Origin: Nitrospinota bacterium
GTDB taxonomy: Bacteria; UBA8248
Reading direction: 5' to 3'
NCBI GenBank assembly: GCA_029937135.1
Contig: JAPYQX010000169.1
Coordinates: 1 to 6,494, forward strand
Length of the DNA stretch: 6,494 nucleotides
The notes under the pieces were generated by a model. The model saw nothing but the letters and a program-made list of their open reading frames with translations, made no database searches and had not been told where the DNA came from. This document shows, piece by piece, positions 5,412 through 6,494 of the stretch. The position numbers and the translations under genes are program-made. The stretch's first letter is position 1. Each line of letters begins with the position of its first letter.

Positions 5412-6494
5412 TCAATGTCGATGTCGGGCGGGGCTGATTCGCTCGGTGTTCAGGAATCGCTCGAAAAGAAGAGAGTAGCGGATAGGATCGATCCCCGTGA
5501 TGCCGAGCGCGTACGCCGCCACGCTGCCCGCCGCCGAACCCCTTCCAGGCCCGACGGGTATCCCCTCGCTCCTTGCGTAGCGGATGAAATCCGAGACGAT
5601 CAGAAAATATCCCTCGTAATTCTGGGAATTAATCACGCCGAGTTCCATGGCCAGCCGATCACGGTAGCGCACGGCTTCCTTGCCGGCGATGGAGAGTTGC
5701 TTGAGGTGCTTGTCGAGCCCCTCCTCGGCGAGCTTCTTCAGGAGGGATTTTTTCGTCTCCCCCTCGGGGGTCTCGAAATCGGGGTAGTGGCTCCCGCCGA
5801 AGTTGAATTCGAAATCGCACTGCTCGGTGATAGCCAGTGAATTACTCAGCGCTTCGGGAACCTCCGAAAAAAGCGCCTCCATCTCGTCCGCCGTCTTGAG
5901 GTAAAACTCCTCGCTCTGGATCTTCATCCGTTTTTCGTCGTTCAGGGTTTTTCCCGTCTGGACGCAGATGAGCACTTCCTGAAACTCGTGATCCCCCCGG
6001 TTGAGATAGTGCGTGTCGTTGGTGGCGATGAGGGGAAGATCGAGCTCTTTCGCCAGGGAGATCACCTCGGGGACAACCTTACGGTCTTCCTCGAGGCCGT
6101 GTTCCTGTATTTCGAGGTAAAAGCGCCCCGGAAAAAGTTCTTTATAATAAGTTGCCGCCTCGACGGCCGCGGCCCGGTCCTCTTTCAAAAGGGCGTCGTT
6201 CACCTCGCCGCGCAGGCAGGCCGAGGTGCAAATCAGCCCCTCGGCGCGGGATTCGAGCAGCTCCCGGTCGATCCGGGGATAATAGTACATTCCCTCGGTG
6301 TATCCGGCCGTCACCAGTTCACACAGATTCTTGTAGCCCTTCTCGTTTTGCGCGAGGAGCACCATGTGCCACGAGCGCGCGCCGGCCCTGCCGTTCCCCC
6401 GGTCGTGGCGGCGTCCGGGCGCCACAAAAACATCAAACCCCAAAATTGGCGTGACCCCAGTCTTTATCGCCGCCGGGTGGTACTTCACGGCCCC
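5412..6494 (-). CDS. dnaE: DNA polymerase III subunit alpha, N-terminal part: PHP domain and start of palm (5' partial, frameshifted 3' end)
   Basis: N-terminal part of the same alpha subunit, running in from beyond 6494. The reading frame is open to the window edge (GAVKYH), so the GTG at 6488 is an internal valine, not a start; about 50-70 residues including the HLHLHS-type motif should lie outside. Counting from 6488, GFDVFVAP (17-24), H41, C91, EIQEHG (126-131) and NDTHYL (157-162) are PHP-domain motifs. GPGRGSAAGSVAAYAL (313-328) and GIDPIRYSLLFERFLN (332-347) are polymerase palm motifs. After ISP (351-353) the frame departs from the family, giving ARHRH and TGA at 5414-5412, whereas the next frame gives PPDIDIDFC. 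One extra base in 5426-5433 explains this. Retained PHP ligands suggest a metal-binding PHP domain; that it proofreads is inference. Probably first gene visible of the dnaE-lipB-exbB-exbD unit. Confidence 0.92.
   Translation of the reverse strand, partial: GAVKYHPAAIKTGVTPILGFDVFVAPGRRHDRGNGRAGARSWHMVLLAQNEKGYKNLCELVTAGYTEGMYYYPRIDRELLESRAEGLICTSACLRGEVNDALLKEDRAAAVEAATYYKELFPGRFYLEIQEHGLEEDRKVVPEVISLAKELDLPLIATNDTHYLNRGDHEFQEVLICVQTGKTLNDEKRMKIQSEEFYLKTADEMEALFSEVPEALSNSLAITEQCDFEFNFGGSHYPDFETPEGETKKSLLKKLAEEGLDKHLKQLSIAGKEAVRYRDRLAMELGVINSQNYEGYFLIVSDFIRYARSEGIPVGPGRGSAAGSVAAYALGITGIDPIRYSLLFERFLNTERISPARHRH
5426..5433 (-). other. dnaE: Apparent one-base insertion (frameshift) in dnaE at the catalytic motif
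   Basis: On the minus strand the bases read AGC-CCC-GCC-CGA, ending in TGA at 5414-5412. Dropping one C from the four-C run (5430-5433) or the three-C run (5426-5428) gives ISPPDIDIDFCMDRRDEV, matching DnaE proteins through the catalytic Asp motif. The frame arithmetic fits exactly: 3295 coding bases minus one equals 1098 codons. Homopolymer error, true mutation or recoding cannot be told apart here. Confidence 0.85.

Noticed and set aside
5404..5434. Programmed frameshift or split-intein explanation for the two dnaE pieces
   Set aside because: There is no intein-like sequence at the break, the pieces are contiguous with only one base in excess, and no Shine-Dalgarno-like stimulator or known slippery stop signal is visible; an indel in a C run is simpler.
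1..6494. CRISPR array, tRNA/rRNA, insertion sequence, riboswitch or a novel defence system
   Set aside because: No regularly spaced repeats, RNA gene signatures, transposase or terminal inverted repeats were seen; nearly all bases are accounted for by recognised protein genes.

Overview
The window reads as ordinary housekeeping chromosome from a GC-rich, Gram-negative bacterium. An ExbB/ExbD proton channel pair implies an outer membrane or at least a TonB/Tol-type energised envelope. The DnaE, LipB and WecA-type proteins are all bacterial in type. I cannot place the organism further from sequence alone. The style of the WecA-like protein and the gene order look like an uncultured proteobacterial or Nitrospinota-like lineage, but that is a guess.

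Layout. At the left edge (1-348, + strand) is the C-terminal end of a WecA/MraY-type membrane sugar-1-phosphate transferase, cut by the window edge. It converges on a minus-strand cluster that fills the rest of the window. Read in transcription order (right to left), the cluster is: dnaE, DNA polymerase III alpha (6494-3197, 5' end outside the window and split by an apparent one-base frameshift); lipB, octanoyltransferase (3204-2452); exbB-like (2455-1559); exbD-like (1558-1157); then, after a 105-base gap, a histidine-phosphatase family gene (1051-368).

The first four genes are packed like one transcription unit. dnaE/lipB overlap by 8 bases, lipB/exbB by 4 (ATGA), and the exbB stop abuts the exbD start (TAG-GTG). 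lipB starts with TTG, and exbD and the phosphatase start with GTG, each with a plausible Shine-Dalgarno sequence. Functions are mixed: replication (dnaE), lipoic acid biosynthesis (lipB) and energised envelope transport (exbB/exbD). The cluster is best read as compact co-transcription rather than one pathway.

Nothing here looks like a mobile element, CRISPR array, RNA gene or new defence system. The points worth a second look are the frameshift exactly at the catalytic Asp motif of dnaE, a degenerate pentapeptide repeat tail on ExbB, an 18-base tandem duplication at the lipB/exbB junction, the retained metal-binding residues of the DnaE PHP domain, and an N-terminal part of the WecA-like fragment that does not look like its family. 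No stretch over 300 bases lacks a gene.
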